64,000 nt of DNA from Siphonodentalium dalli (Eukaryota; Mollusca; Scaphopoda; Gadilida; Siphonodentaliidae), in contig CP136061.1 in the NCBI GenBank assembly GCA_032622095.1, positions 136,361,587-136,425,586 of the forward strand, given 5' to 3'. Numbering within the stretch: position 1 is the first letter of the stretch; the number at the start of each line of letters is the position of its first letter. The notes under the pieces are model-generated. The model did no database searches. It saw nothing but the letters and a program-made list of their open reading frames with translations, and had not been told where the DNA came from. A program made the translations under genes and the position numbers. Positions 42,801-54,800 of the stretch are shown here, in pieces.

Positions 42801-45800
42801 CTGAATTTTTTTTTACTCCCAGTCCCCATCCATACAGATGAACATAATTTCATAAATCAGGAGCCACATAACATTTAGTAATAATACATGTTTTTCCCCA
42901 AAAACTTTGACGTCACCAGAAAGTTCTGTTGGCTGGAGGTAATATTACTGTTGGGTAAATGGTTAATATCGAAAGTAAACTAAATAAAAGTTAGCAAGAC
43001 ATCTTTTTGAAAGAAAAAAATGACGAAATATAGGAGCAGGCCTACTACAAATAAATCGCATCGTGTTACCTTGACCTTGATGATGCAATCGTGAAATTCG
43101 ACACTGTCAACATAATTAGGCTATGTTCAACTTATCGAAATAATCAATGCAGCATTATAATTAGTAGTAATTACAGAAAACGAAATTAATGTAGAATATG
43201 AAAAGCAGCCCATGCACACATTTAATTGTCAGTTAAATGTTATGATTACTTCGCGTATTTATAACCTTTGCACTGCAGATTTGCATGGAATTTTCCATTC
43301 ATATTTTCACACGCTCTTTATTTACCATATTACGATTCATGAAAAAGTATGGAATATTACTGCTAAATGTTGCTAAAACTTTACATGTACAGCAGGACAC
43401 CCCCCCCCCCCCCCATATGTCATGTTTCGAATTTCTATAGCCTAGGCTATGTATATTCGGAATATAGGCCTACGTGTACACAGGCCCGATATTTTTTTTA
43501 AGCTTGAGTTGTCCCATGTTTGAAATTGTTTTATAAATCCGTTCACTGTGTGAAATCTTCGAGACGTATTACTCTGCAATGCCACGCGTGTTCCCAGAAA
43601 CGTAAATATTGATGACCCCAATTCCGGGAATCGGGCTAAAAATAGAACATACGACATCTCGTGTTAAGACTGCACTCGATTGTGCATGCATTAATTGTGT
43701 TGTCGGCGATTCGCGATTAAATACAAATCTTTTACATTTGCCATAATATATGTATTTCTTTATTTCCTCCATAAAAGTCGGATGTATTTAAACATATTAC
43801 AAACACAATTAAGCTTTGAAGATAGTAGCCGCAACGCCGAAATAAATCTTAGAATTTAATCAATTGATGGATCTGTTCTATTTTTAGAAAGTGAAAGTAG
43901 CCGCTTGCATTAAGGCCTACTATACATATTTGGGTATGCTCCCCATGAATTTATTTATTGATTTTGAAGATTTCCCGATGGGTGGGGTGTATTGTCCAGG
44001 TAAAATACCGATATTGTACGTAGCACCCACTGATCACCACAGTATAACATATAATAGTTCTACGACACGTGTCCCCTGATACTTTAAAACTTTATACTAA
44101 CGATTTCTCATATTAGGACACTATTAAATCAATAACAAAGATAGGCCTATAAAACATAAAATCGTGATAAAAGTCCGGAGTAATCCCGATACAGAAACTT
44201 TCCAAACAACATGCGTTGTTTTCGGAATATGATACTCCGAAATGAAAGTAAACTCCGATAGAATCCCGATAGACTATGTAAATATTCCGATAATTTCCCG
44301 AAAAACGTTGTGTCATTTCCCGATAATTTCCCGATAACTGTATATATAACTATCGGTATCCTATCGGGAAATCTATCGGGATCCCGATAGTAGTTTTGAG
44401 ATGACCCCTTAGTTGAGTTATCACCCTGTTTGAATTGGCAATTTTTTTATAGTAGTTTTTTTTTGTTGCCATTTTGATCTGCGAGTTGAAGTTGTGGGGG
44501 GGGGGGGGGGGGTTAGCTTGTATGTTGATCTGTCCGTCTGCGATTTAAATATTTGTATCAAAATGCAACAATACAAATAATCGCAATTATCTAAAGTTTT
44601 TGTCTGTCTTATGCCAGCAGATGAACAACAACTAAAAGGCAATACAGAGACATTTTTCAATACTGTTCTTATCCCATTCCAGGAACATACATGAATCACA
44701 CAACAGCTAGTCAATGTGAAATCTGCCCACCAAGATACTACTGCGTTAACAAGGACCAACCAGACCCCTGTCCGAAAGGGCGTTACTGCACAGGAGGCAC
44801 AGGATTTAACATGAGCTTGTGTCCGGCCGGGACATTCAACCCTGTTGAGATGCTGCAGGATGAATCAGAATGTTTACCATGTGATGGTGGACGTTTCTGT
44901 GATACACCAGGACAGATTAATGTCACTGGGTCATGTGGGTCTGGATACTACTGTTTGAGTGGGGTTAATACTCCATACCCAAGCAACAATAATACAGGAA
45001 CTGGAGGTGAGCATACAGCTATTGTGTTCATGTTCATGCTGCTTTTGAGAACTTAGAGGCTTAAAGGTACTCAATCTGATTTGATGGTCCCCATATCATC
45101 ACATCCCAACAACAACAAAACATTTTGAAATGCTGATTCTGTTATCAGAATCGAGTAATTGCCCAAAAATAATGCTAACCAGTCAACTATAGTATAAAAT
45201 TGCCCAAAACTGTTATTTATCAACATTTTGTTCAACAAAATTGTGTCGGTTTGTCAAATATCTGACACAAAAAAGCCACTTGATTTTAAAGTTATCCATC
45301 TTCATCTGGGCCACTTAATATTATCGGTGGTAAAAATAAAATTGGTTTCAAAAATCGATATCTGATCACTCTGAGCTTTGATGGGTGGGCTCCTCGACTC
45401 TAATCAAATATTTTTTACCCCAAAGCCAAGGAAATAGTAATTTGCGAGCTTTATTCGGATTATGCATCTTTAACTGATCACATGAGCCAGTCTCCTTTGC
45501 TTTCTCCAAGCCTTGAAATAGTGAGGTTGTCATTTGCAGAACGAGGTCCCCAGAGGGTGAATTTAGTGATGCTATCCCGCACAGCAGGCTAGCATCACCA
45601 AATTCACCCTCTGGGGACCTCATTCTGCTTAGGCCTTAGCAGAATGAGGTTCCCAGAGGGTGAATTTGGTTATGCTAGTCCACTGTGCGGGATACCATCA
45701 CTAAATTCACCCTCTGGGAACCTCATTCTGCAAATGACAGGCTCACTATTTCAAGGCTTGGCTTTCTCACCAAAAAGATGGTTTGCTGTTACCTGCACCA

Positions 45801-48800
45801 AAGCAACTCAGCAAATGGGATAACTGTCTAACCCTCTGGGGACAACTCGGTTAGCCAGGACAAACTCGGCTCATGTTACAGCGGGGTCAACCTGGGAGGT
45901 AACATGATTTGCTGTGACATGATGTCAGAAAATAGAATGTTCACATAGCGTGAGTGACATTTCTTAATGACCACCCACATCACTTGCGACATTAGTGTAT
46001 CTAGTTTTGTGCACTTCAAACAGAGTTGTCCCTGCTGACCAAGTTGTCTCTACTCGTGTAACAGTGCGACCAAGTTATCCCTGCAAATTGAGCTGTCCCA
46101 GCTCGATGTGTTTTCCCGGCTCATGTAACAATAATTTTGTGGTAGTTCTGATCTAACCCCTTCTTTAATGAATGGATTCTGCCATTTAGTTATTAAAATA
46201 TATGCTGGAATGGTCTATTATTCATTTAAAGGGGTGTATGGTAATAAAAGCAAACAACAAACAGAAAAAAACAGATTATACAAGTGCTGAAGGATTCATA
46301 TTCATTGATAGTAATTTTCATATAAATAAGTTCAATAAATGACCGATGGTTGATTATTATACCCCCACTTTCGAAGAAAATGGGGGGTATACTGGATTGA
46401 CTGCGTCTGTCCGTCCGTCCGTCACACTATCTCCCTCTGTGTGTCCGTCCGTCCGTCTGTCCGACCTCATAACTCGAACAACTATGAACCGATTTCAATA
46501 ATTTTTTGTATGCAATCTCCTTAGGACCGCCTCTCCACATGATGCTAATTGCGGTGCGGTCCGACTTTCTTTTTTTAAGTTATGCCTTACTTTTCGACTT
46601 ATTTTGACTTAGAAAATTCTGTCCGACTTAATAACTTTAACAAATATGAACCGATTTCAATAATTTTTGGTATACATGCTTCTCACAACACCCTCTCTAC
46701 ATGATGCGGTTCAGGGTTGGCTCGGACTGTTTTTCCTAACATTACACTTCATTTTCGACTTATTTTGACTTTGAAATTTTGGGAATTTGTTTTTGTGGAT
46801 GCTTTTTTCCCTGGAGTTATGTGCCTTCTTAGCAGAAGTTTGGTTTGACTGACGAAACACTCGACAAAAGCCATCTTAGATGTTAAGGATGCGTTTCATT
46901 TTCTACCCTTTTTTGGGTTTCTGCAATCATTCGAACAAATATGAACCAATTTGAATATTTTTTTCTGTACAAGCTTCTTGCGACACCATATCGATATTAT
47001 TAATCCAAATTTTTCTTTAAAGTTAAAAATCTTTTTTGTTGGGTTTACGGATAATGCGGGTTGAATTTGCCATGGTGGGGGTATGCTAGCACGCGAGTGC
47101 ACACCTCTTGTTGAATTTGTTATCTGAATATTTCCTGAGGGAACTACTCATCAATGAGTATTTAGTAATAAATAAATAACTGTGAGTTATGTAAAATCCA
47201 CCGAAGTGCTTTAAAATGCTTGACATGTTGTACTTGTTTGGGTGCGTGAAACTGATAAGTTAATATTCGGGTGCTATACATAGGTACACAAGTTAAGATC
47301 AGCTGGTATTTTTCCTGGTTGATGCATATGATGTTAGCTTTCACCTGGCATAGCCTGGAGAAGAAAGAAAGAAATGGTTAAAAGTCATTTATATATATTG
47401 TGATATATAATATATTCTTACGTATTCAAAACAAAATTATAAAAAGAACTGGGCATTTAACATTGGAATAATCAATTATTATGATATAAAGTCTGCTATG
47501 TATGACATCGTAATTGAAAAAGATTGGAAGATTCAATAGTTTTCAAACATACATTGATGACTTCTAAAATGAGACCTATTGATTGAATATTGTGTAAGTT
47601 CAATCCACTATCCAATTTATTATTGAGTGAGTTTTGAGAAATTGTTTAATAAAACCAGGTATTCCAAACATTTTTAGACCTAGATAAAATGCAGTGGATT
47701 AGAACAGACGTAATGTGTCCTTGATTCTTATCAGTCAAGTTTGAGCTATTGCCATCGATTGGTCATCCGTGCGTGAGTGTGTGTGTGCGCCATCAACAAT
47801 TTCCTTTGGCACACCCTACAGGCCACATCTCTCATCCGATCATCACCAAACTTTATGTGAATAAATAAACTATCTATCAATGGATCCTTGGATTGACCTC
47901 TAGATGGAAGCTTACCATTTCTTTTCGAAATTTGTTAAAAAACATGGCCTCCACTGACCATTTTCGATTTCACATTTGAATCCATCTGCACATCATGCAG
48001 CCCACAATTATCGGCAACATGTTTTTGAATATTTACAGGCATTGTTTTGGATCACCTCCAGATTGGAGCTATTAGATTGGAATGATTTTCAATGGAAAAC
48101 ACGGCTGGCTGCAGTCATCTTTATTTTACTCTTTGCATCACTAAATCCTTTGGCACGCACAACAGGCCACATCCCTCATCCGATCATCACCAAACCTCAT
48201 AGAGATCCTCGGGGTGACCTCTAGATGGGAGTTTACCATTTTTCCCGAATTCTGTTAAAACACATGGCTGACAGCGGCCATCTTGGATTTTACCCTTTGC
48301 ACAACTAATTCCTTTAGCACACCGTATAGGTCACATCCGATTCGCACCAAACTTCAATGGATCTTCACTGGATAGTAGCTATAAATTTTTTTTTTATTTC
48401 ATTGGAAAATATGGCTTTATATATATCTCTTCATGTTGACATCTAGTATTACATAAATATTTCAACTATCCCATTCCCAATCACTCCATTGACTGTAACA
48501 CATGAAATTACCCCCCTTACAAGTTGTACTCCAGCTTCATTGACAATTTCATTTATTTTACAGGGCCATGCCCCACCGGTAGCTATTGTCCTATGGGCAC
48601 TGTGGAGCCACTTTCATGTGAAGCGGGTACATATAATGACATCACACACCAGGCTCAATGCTCACTGTGTGTCGCTGGATATTACTGTATGGCAAATTCT
48701 ACAACATATGTTGACACGCCATGCCCAAGAGGTGAGTTGATTAACTATTCAGAATTTTGTACTGTAATTTCTGACTTATAAAGGGTGTATTCCTACAACA

Positions 48801-51800
48801 ATATTTTTACATTTAAAAAAAATATTCATTCTTCAATTAAGTAGCCGAGTTCAACAAATTCAAATTAATTGAGTGGATTTATTGTCAATTGCTAGTGATT
48901 CATCAAGCCTGAGTTTAGTGTGCCTGTCATTTGCAGAATAAGGTCCACAGAGGGTGAAATTAGTGATGCTATCCTGCACAATGGGCTACCATCACCAAAT
49001 TCACCCTCTGGGGACCTCATTCTGTTATGAGAGACATAGACCCAGATTGAAGTTCCCAAATAGTGAATATTGTGATGTACACCCATTGGGAACCTCAATT
49101 ATGCAATGTGTCCTCTGCCAATTTGGGGATATAGAGAAACTAAACTAAAAGCGAAATAGAATCTTATGTGGGATAGCATCACTAAATTCACCCTCTGGGG
49201 ACTTCATTCTGCAAATGACAGGCACACTATTCTCAGGCCTGGACTTCATTAAATGATTAATTCATCTATTATGTTTAATTAATCATTGCTTACATAGCTC
49301 TGTAATATGAGCCTACTAATATGTGATTTTCTGGTATAGAAATATATGTCTTTAGGATCCACTGAAGATAGGAACTACAAATTACATGTGAATGCTTTCT
49401 CTTATAACTTAATCCCTCTTGCTGATGAATAGGGCAAGATTTGACGATGTCATACCAACACGTGTTCCTAGCAGTGTTAGGCAAAACATTGACCAGAGTC
49501 TACCAGATGTTCTTTGTTTACACTCACGTGCGGTCAAAATATGCGTGTTGGATAAATATGTATGAACAACAAAGAAAGATAAATGGCAAAAACAAAATAA
49601 GGGAATAGTTGTTATGTTATTGGGTGTTCCAATCGACTCGAACAGAAATTTTTCGTGTTTATATATCCGTTCTAAATGTTCAGAATAAGGTAGATTGGGT
49701 TATAGCAAATAAGATACGCAGAATATTTGTAATCGACCCATACATGAAATACTATCCTCAGAACATAAGATCTACGGAGTGCAGTGACTACTTCAACTTT
49801 GTTTATAGTTTCGATTTGATGGCTAAATGGTTGTTATAATTTAAAGACTTCCCCGACATTGGTGCAATTCTCAATGCGACTTCTATCATTTTCACTAGCG
49901 CCACTAAAATTCTTATATATATACATATCCATCTGGCTGTGCTTATTATCCCCCGCCAAATGAAATTTGTGTGGGATATAGGAATGGGTCCCGTCCGTCG
50001 TTCCGTCCGTCGGTCCATCCAGAATTTGTAAGAATCATAACTTGAACAAATGTCAACGGATGTCAAAGATTTTTGGATATGAGTTCACCTGACCATTACC
50101 TAGAATGAGTTCGCAAGCCAGGTCCGGCCAGATATTTTTATCGGAGTTATTGGACTTTGTTTATTATTTTTGTCGAATTTACCAAATAGCAAATAGACGA
50201 CGTCACAGGGTTCATTTCCACAAATGTCAATGGATTTCAAAGATTTTGGTATATGAGTCACATGACCAGTATCTAGAACATGTTCGCAAACCAGGACCGG
50301 CCGGATATTTTCAGCAGAGTTATTGGACTTTGTTTATTATTTTTGGTGCAAATGGACGACGTCGCATGGCTAATTTCCACAAATATTAACAGATTTTTGT
50401 ATATTCGTTCCCATGACCAGTACCTAAAATGAGTTCGCAAGCCAGGCTTTTTGACAAAATCCCCACCTCTTGTTTAGTACATACTGAGAAAGCAAACATT
50501 ATTGAGAATGCACTTCCCCAACTTCACAAATCGAAGGGGGATACTGCCGTCTGCGACTGCTTGTTATATTTCTTTTTCGTTTGAATTTGTGATCTACATT
50601 TATTCGTCTAGACATTTATTATTTTGTACTCCTGTTTCTAAATAGCAAGGGGTGCAAGGATATTCACCCGATGGTAAAGGGGCGAGGCAGTGTTTTTTCG
50701 TGTGTAGGCCTATGGCACAATTCAGATTCGACGGTGACGCATACATGATAGAAAAAAGCTAAAATACAATGGCAGTAAAATTAGATTTTAGTAACAAATC
50801 ATTTGTCGTAGAGTCAAAATACTATATGTGTTAAGAAATTGTATAAATGAACTTTAAACCTTATAAACTTGCTGTTAAATTAATTTATTTACTAGAATAT
50901 TCGAATAGCCTTAATTGGTGCATAGGACAAAGTAAATGAATAACATTGTGTATTAATTGCCGCTCATATGTGAGCCATGTTCCTTGAATTTATAAATTCA
51001 TATATTTGGCTTGTTACAATGCCAGTCAATCAACATCTATACGTAATGGGACAATTCATGCACTGCACGATAAGCTAACAGAGCTAGAGACCAAATTACA
51101 ATTACATTCGTCGCTGCACGTGTTATTGATATAAAATGAAACATTATGCATGGTGGGCACAATTGCAACCAAATACTAGAACTTGGTGATGCATTTTAAA
51201 TATCGAGGGTGTGCTAGTAAATGGAACACATGGGCAAATTTACCAAATACAAAACAATAACACTCGCAGTACTTAATAACGGCATGACCAAGTGTCGAAA
51301 TATCCTCCAAATTGTCAGCAAATTGTCAGTTATGATTATAATCCACTTTACGAAAGTGTAGCATGTTTTGCGAGACATCATTGTGTGTTTCCGTGTTAAT
51401 CGATTATACACAGCTGGCCTTTGTTTTGCCTACCAGCAGCCAACACACGTGGTCGCTGTGACGTCATTGTTTGTATACAAAATTCTCGCCTATTATTAAT
51501 ATTCACCAGAATTCTATTTATAATGCATTCAAATGAATGTGTGAAATGAAGTACAGTAATGTCCTAAATAATCGACTCCTTAACCACAGCAAAATTATGG
51601 ATAACTTTTCAGGATTTAGTCGGAAATATCGCTTGTTGCCATTCATCGGAAAGCTTTCAGTGAGAGCTTTCTGATGAAAGGCAACAAGCCATATCTCCAA
51701 CTCAATCCTGAAAAGTTACCCATAATTATGATGTGGTTAAGGAGTCGTTTATTTAGGGCATTATTGTAATATTGCCCAGGAGCTTAATTATGATGTTTTC

Positions 51801-54800
51801 TCTAGCTGCAAATACTTTGTCAAGTAATCTTTATAAAATAATAATATTCTTTTCAGTTATAATATGAGGCAGTATGCTCTATTATTTATGAGATAATTTC
51901 TAAGTCCCATTGATGTTTGTCTTTCCAGGAGCATATTGTCCTGCGGGGACACAGTATGCCAGGCAGTACCAATGTCCAACTGGCACTTATAATAATCAGA
52001 CAACAGCTGACAACATTTTTGATTGTCTCCCTTGCACAGGTTAGTGGGCAATTATGTTTTAAAATAATATAAATCAAATTAGCAAGCATTCATCTTGATT
52101 TCCTCAGACCAAGTTTTCATAATTATACCCCCAGTAAAGAAATAATGGGGGGGGGGGGGTATATAAGAATCAGCTCATCCGTCTGTGGACACAACTTTGT
52201 CCGAGCTTGTATTCCTGCATTTTTCAGTAAATTTTTTTTAACTTGCCACATATATTTAGTAGCATGGTGTACACCTGCTATTATGAGGTCTGTCTAGTGT
52301 AGTTATCCTACATCCGAATGATGATTTTGAAGCTTTTGTGATGAGTACAGAATCGCGGTGTGTAGAAAAATTTTCTCGGAGGTTTCCGATTCGAAATTAA
52401 GCCGTTTCCCAGCAAATTTCGATGATTGTATTACTGTAAAATCCTTTTTATTCGTGGGGGTTCATTATTCATTGATTTCGTGGTTCGACCCAACCACGAA
52501 ATCTAAACCCAACGAATTTATTGACTCAAAGTAAATCAGAGAAAATCTCAATACATGAAATCGAAATGAATATCGGGCATGAAGTTTGTTTTCGACATGT
52601 CGTAAAATGGGTTGACAAAAAACACGGAAGACGAGATGAAACATAATTTTCACCACCGTAATGTGAATAATCGCCACGCTTTCATGATGATCATTTGCCA
52701 ACAATTGTGTCGACGGCATCGTTCATGACTTGCGTTGTTGCAGTATGTTGTGCATCACTGATAATTTTTGGATCGGGAAGACCAGCAATGTTCGGAGATC
52801 GAGTTTCGACTTTTCCACATTTTAAACACGAAGTGAGAGACATAAAAGTTTGTTAGTGGCCTATATGTAATTGTTTGTGTATAACACAGTCTGCTCCCTA
52901 CTATAATAATTTGTATGAACAATGCTTACTGAATTGATCTCTTAATGAAGGCTAATGGTTTCATCATGCGCAGGTTTACATAAAACAATAAATGACTACC
53001 TCGCCAGCGTGTGAAATTAAGCCGATAGCTATTAGTACATTGATTGCGTGATGTCCTTTCGGCACCGGATATCTGGTGGCCCGATATCTCAATAATGTCC
53101 ACTCTCAATGATGTCAGAAACCTGCTATTGTAGGAGCTGTTGATGAAGATAAATATGACACCTGATCCACAAATTCATGTCCCCACGAAATAGCCTTTAT
53201 ATAAGAAACCACGAAAATTGAGGCCGATGAAATTAAAGCCAATCACAGTATATAAACTCTCTTTAATCAACTAATGGATACAATCTCATTATTTCCTGAA
53301 TAAATGGTCAGAATCTTACCACTGGTGACTGGTTCTTCTAGGGCTCTGTCCAATTTGATTACATTATTTACTCGACGTGAGCTGTTTGACAATTGTGTCA
53401 GAAATTCAATTGATGCTAATGTCAATGAGCAGTATTTAATATGTTTTGAGTAACCAGTGACCAATTGGTTGATTGCTATGATTGGTAAGATAGTTACCTA
53501 CTGTTCTCAGAGGTATTCATATCGTTGAAAAGAAACATCTTGTGTACATAATACCTCCGCCTAATGGCATCTCTGTCATCAACATGTGCTCAGTTCATGA
53601 ATGCCTTGAGACCAGTAGGTAATTAATACATTAAGTAAGTGTCAAGTTTTTTTCTGCTTTTCTCGGCATTGTACTTTGCCCTTGCCACGATATATATATG
53701 AACTTATCTGGATTAATATTTGTATCACATTAATAAAGTGTGGCCTATAGCTATTCAAGTTTCAATATATTGAAAATCTTAAAATGGCACTGTTTTCATA
53801 TCGAATGGGAATGTTTTACATGTTGCATAAACAAATTTTGTACCCAAGTCAATAAATTTACAGCTGGACAGTACTGTGGTGGTGACGGTTTATCAGAGCC
53901 GACATTAGACTGTGCAGCTGGGTGGTTCTGTTCAGGTGGAGCTTTCGAGAGCAAGCCATCACCTGCCTATAATGGCAGCAACCAATACAGCACTAACCAG
54001 ACATGTCCCATCTACTCACTAAATGATACCGGTGGTATTTGTGAACCAGGTATGTTGCTACATCATCATTTGTGCATTTTTAACCAATTGGCTGCTTTAA
54101 CTAAATTACGTCCGTACGGACGTCCATACTCAAGGATGTCTTTACTGAGTATACGGATCAACTTCAGCACACATGTAGTTGATCAACTTTCATAACTGAA
54201 CTCAGAAATTGGTGTATCGGAACCACTGTATCTCAAAGTTTGGAACAGTGTATGGTGTTCCAGGAATGTGAATGACAATAGCCTTTCAAATAAATCAGTT
54301 GTAGGGTTTTCGTTATATTCCCGTTATATGTTTTCACTGGAATATGGCCATACGGTCAATGACCCATCACACTTTGTCATGATGCCATTTAGCAGCAAAG
54401 AGGTTAAAATTGTACTCTATTTTATTCAGTCTTTACTTGTTTGATATTAGTGAGCCGTCTTAGCTCAGTCAGTTATAAGACATACCAACTACTGCAGAGA
54501 CTCATTGCAACATAATCATCTTTATGATAACTCCTCATTTATAGTTTAAATCTACTTTGAGTTGCAAAACTGGCTGTCTGAAATGACCACACATGTGGAA
54601 TTGCTGTGCTGCCAATGTTAATGACCGACCTGTACTACACAGACTCCAGTTTTTATGTGTATGTTTGGAGGCGATGAGGTCATAGGTCAATTGATGTTTT
54701 CAATGAGATGAGATGGAATAAAATTGTAGGAATATGGGGTGGGTTGGTAATCAGTTATAACCTGATTATAATTAAACAAATGTTCAAATAATGAAGAGGA

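Larger units (their letters stand above)
40208..44682. other. Intron 19
   Basis: 4.5 kb. Contents: family A MITE (40285-40461); an R-family repeat (40478-40860) interrupted by a 3.5-kb element (40866-44407) that itself contains M2 (41724-42962); C-run at 43399-43414; G-run at about 44497-44512. R-like sequence resumes at 44413. The acceptor is CCCATTCCAG. Confidence 0.8.
45007..48563. other. Intron 20
   Basis: 3.6 kb. Contents: F-family element (45506-45761), S3 with nested R4 (46157-47167 and 46354-47109), P-family repeats in at least two partial units (47731-48400). Nothing recognised at 45010-45500, 45770-46150 or 47170-47725. The acceptor is ATTTTACAG. Confidence 0.75.
48732..51928. other. 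Intron 21
   Basis: 3.2 kb. Contents: F-family element (48908-49237), R-family repeat (49946-50476), a block duplicated from intron 16 (51451-51553) and a family A MITE (51554-51766). Nothing recognised at 49240-49940 or 50480-51450. The acceptor is TCTTTCCAG. Confidence 0.75.

Noticed and set aside
54451-54520. Functional tRNA gene
   Set aside because: The B box and acceptor stem pairing are not visible.
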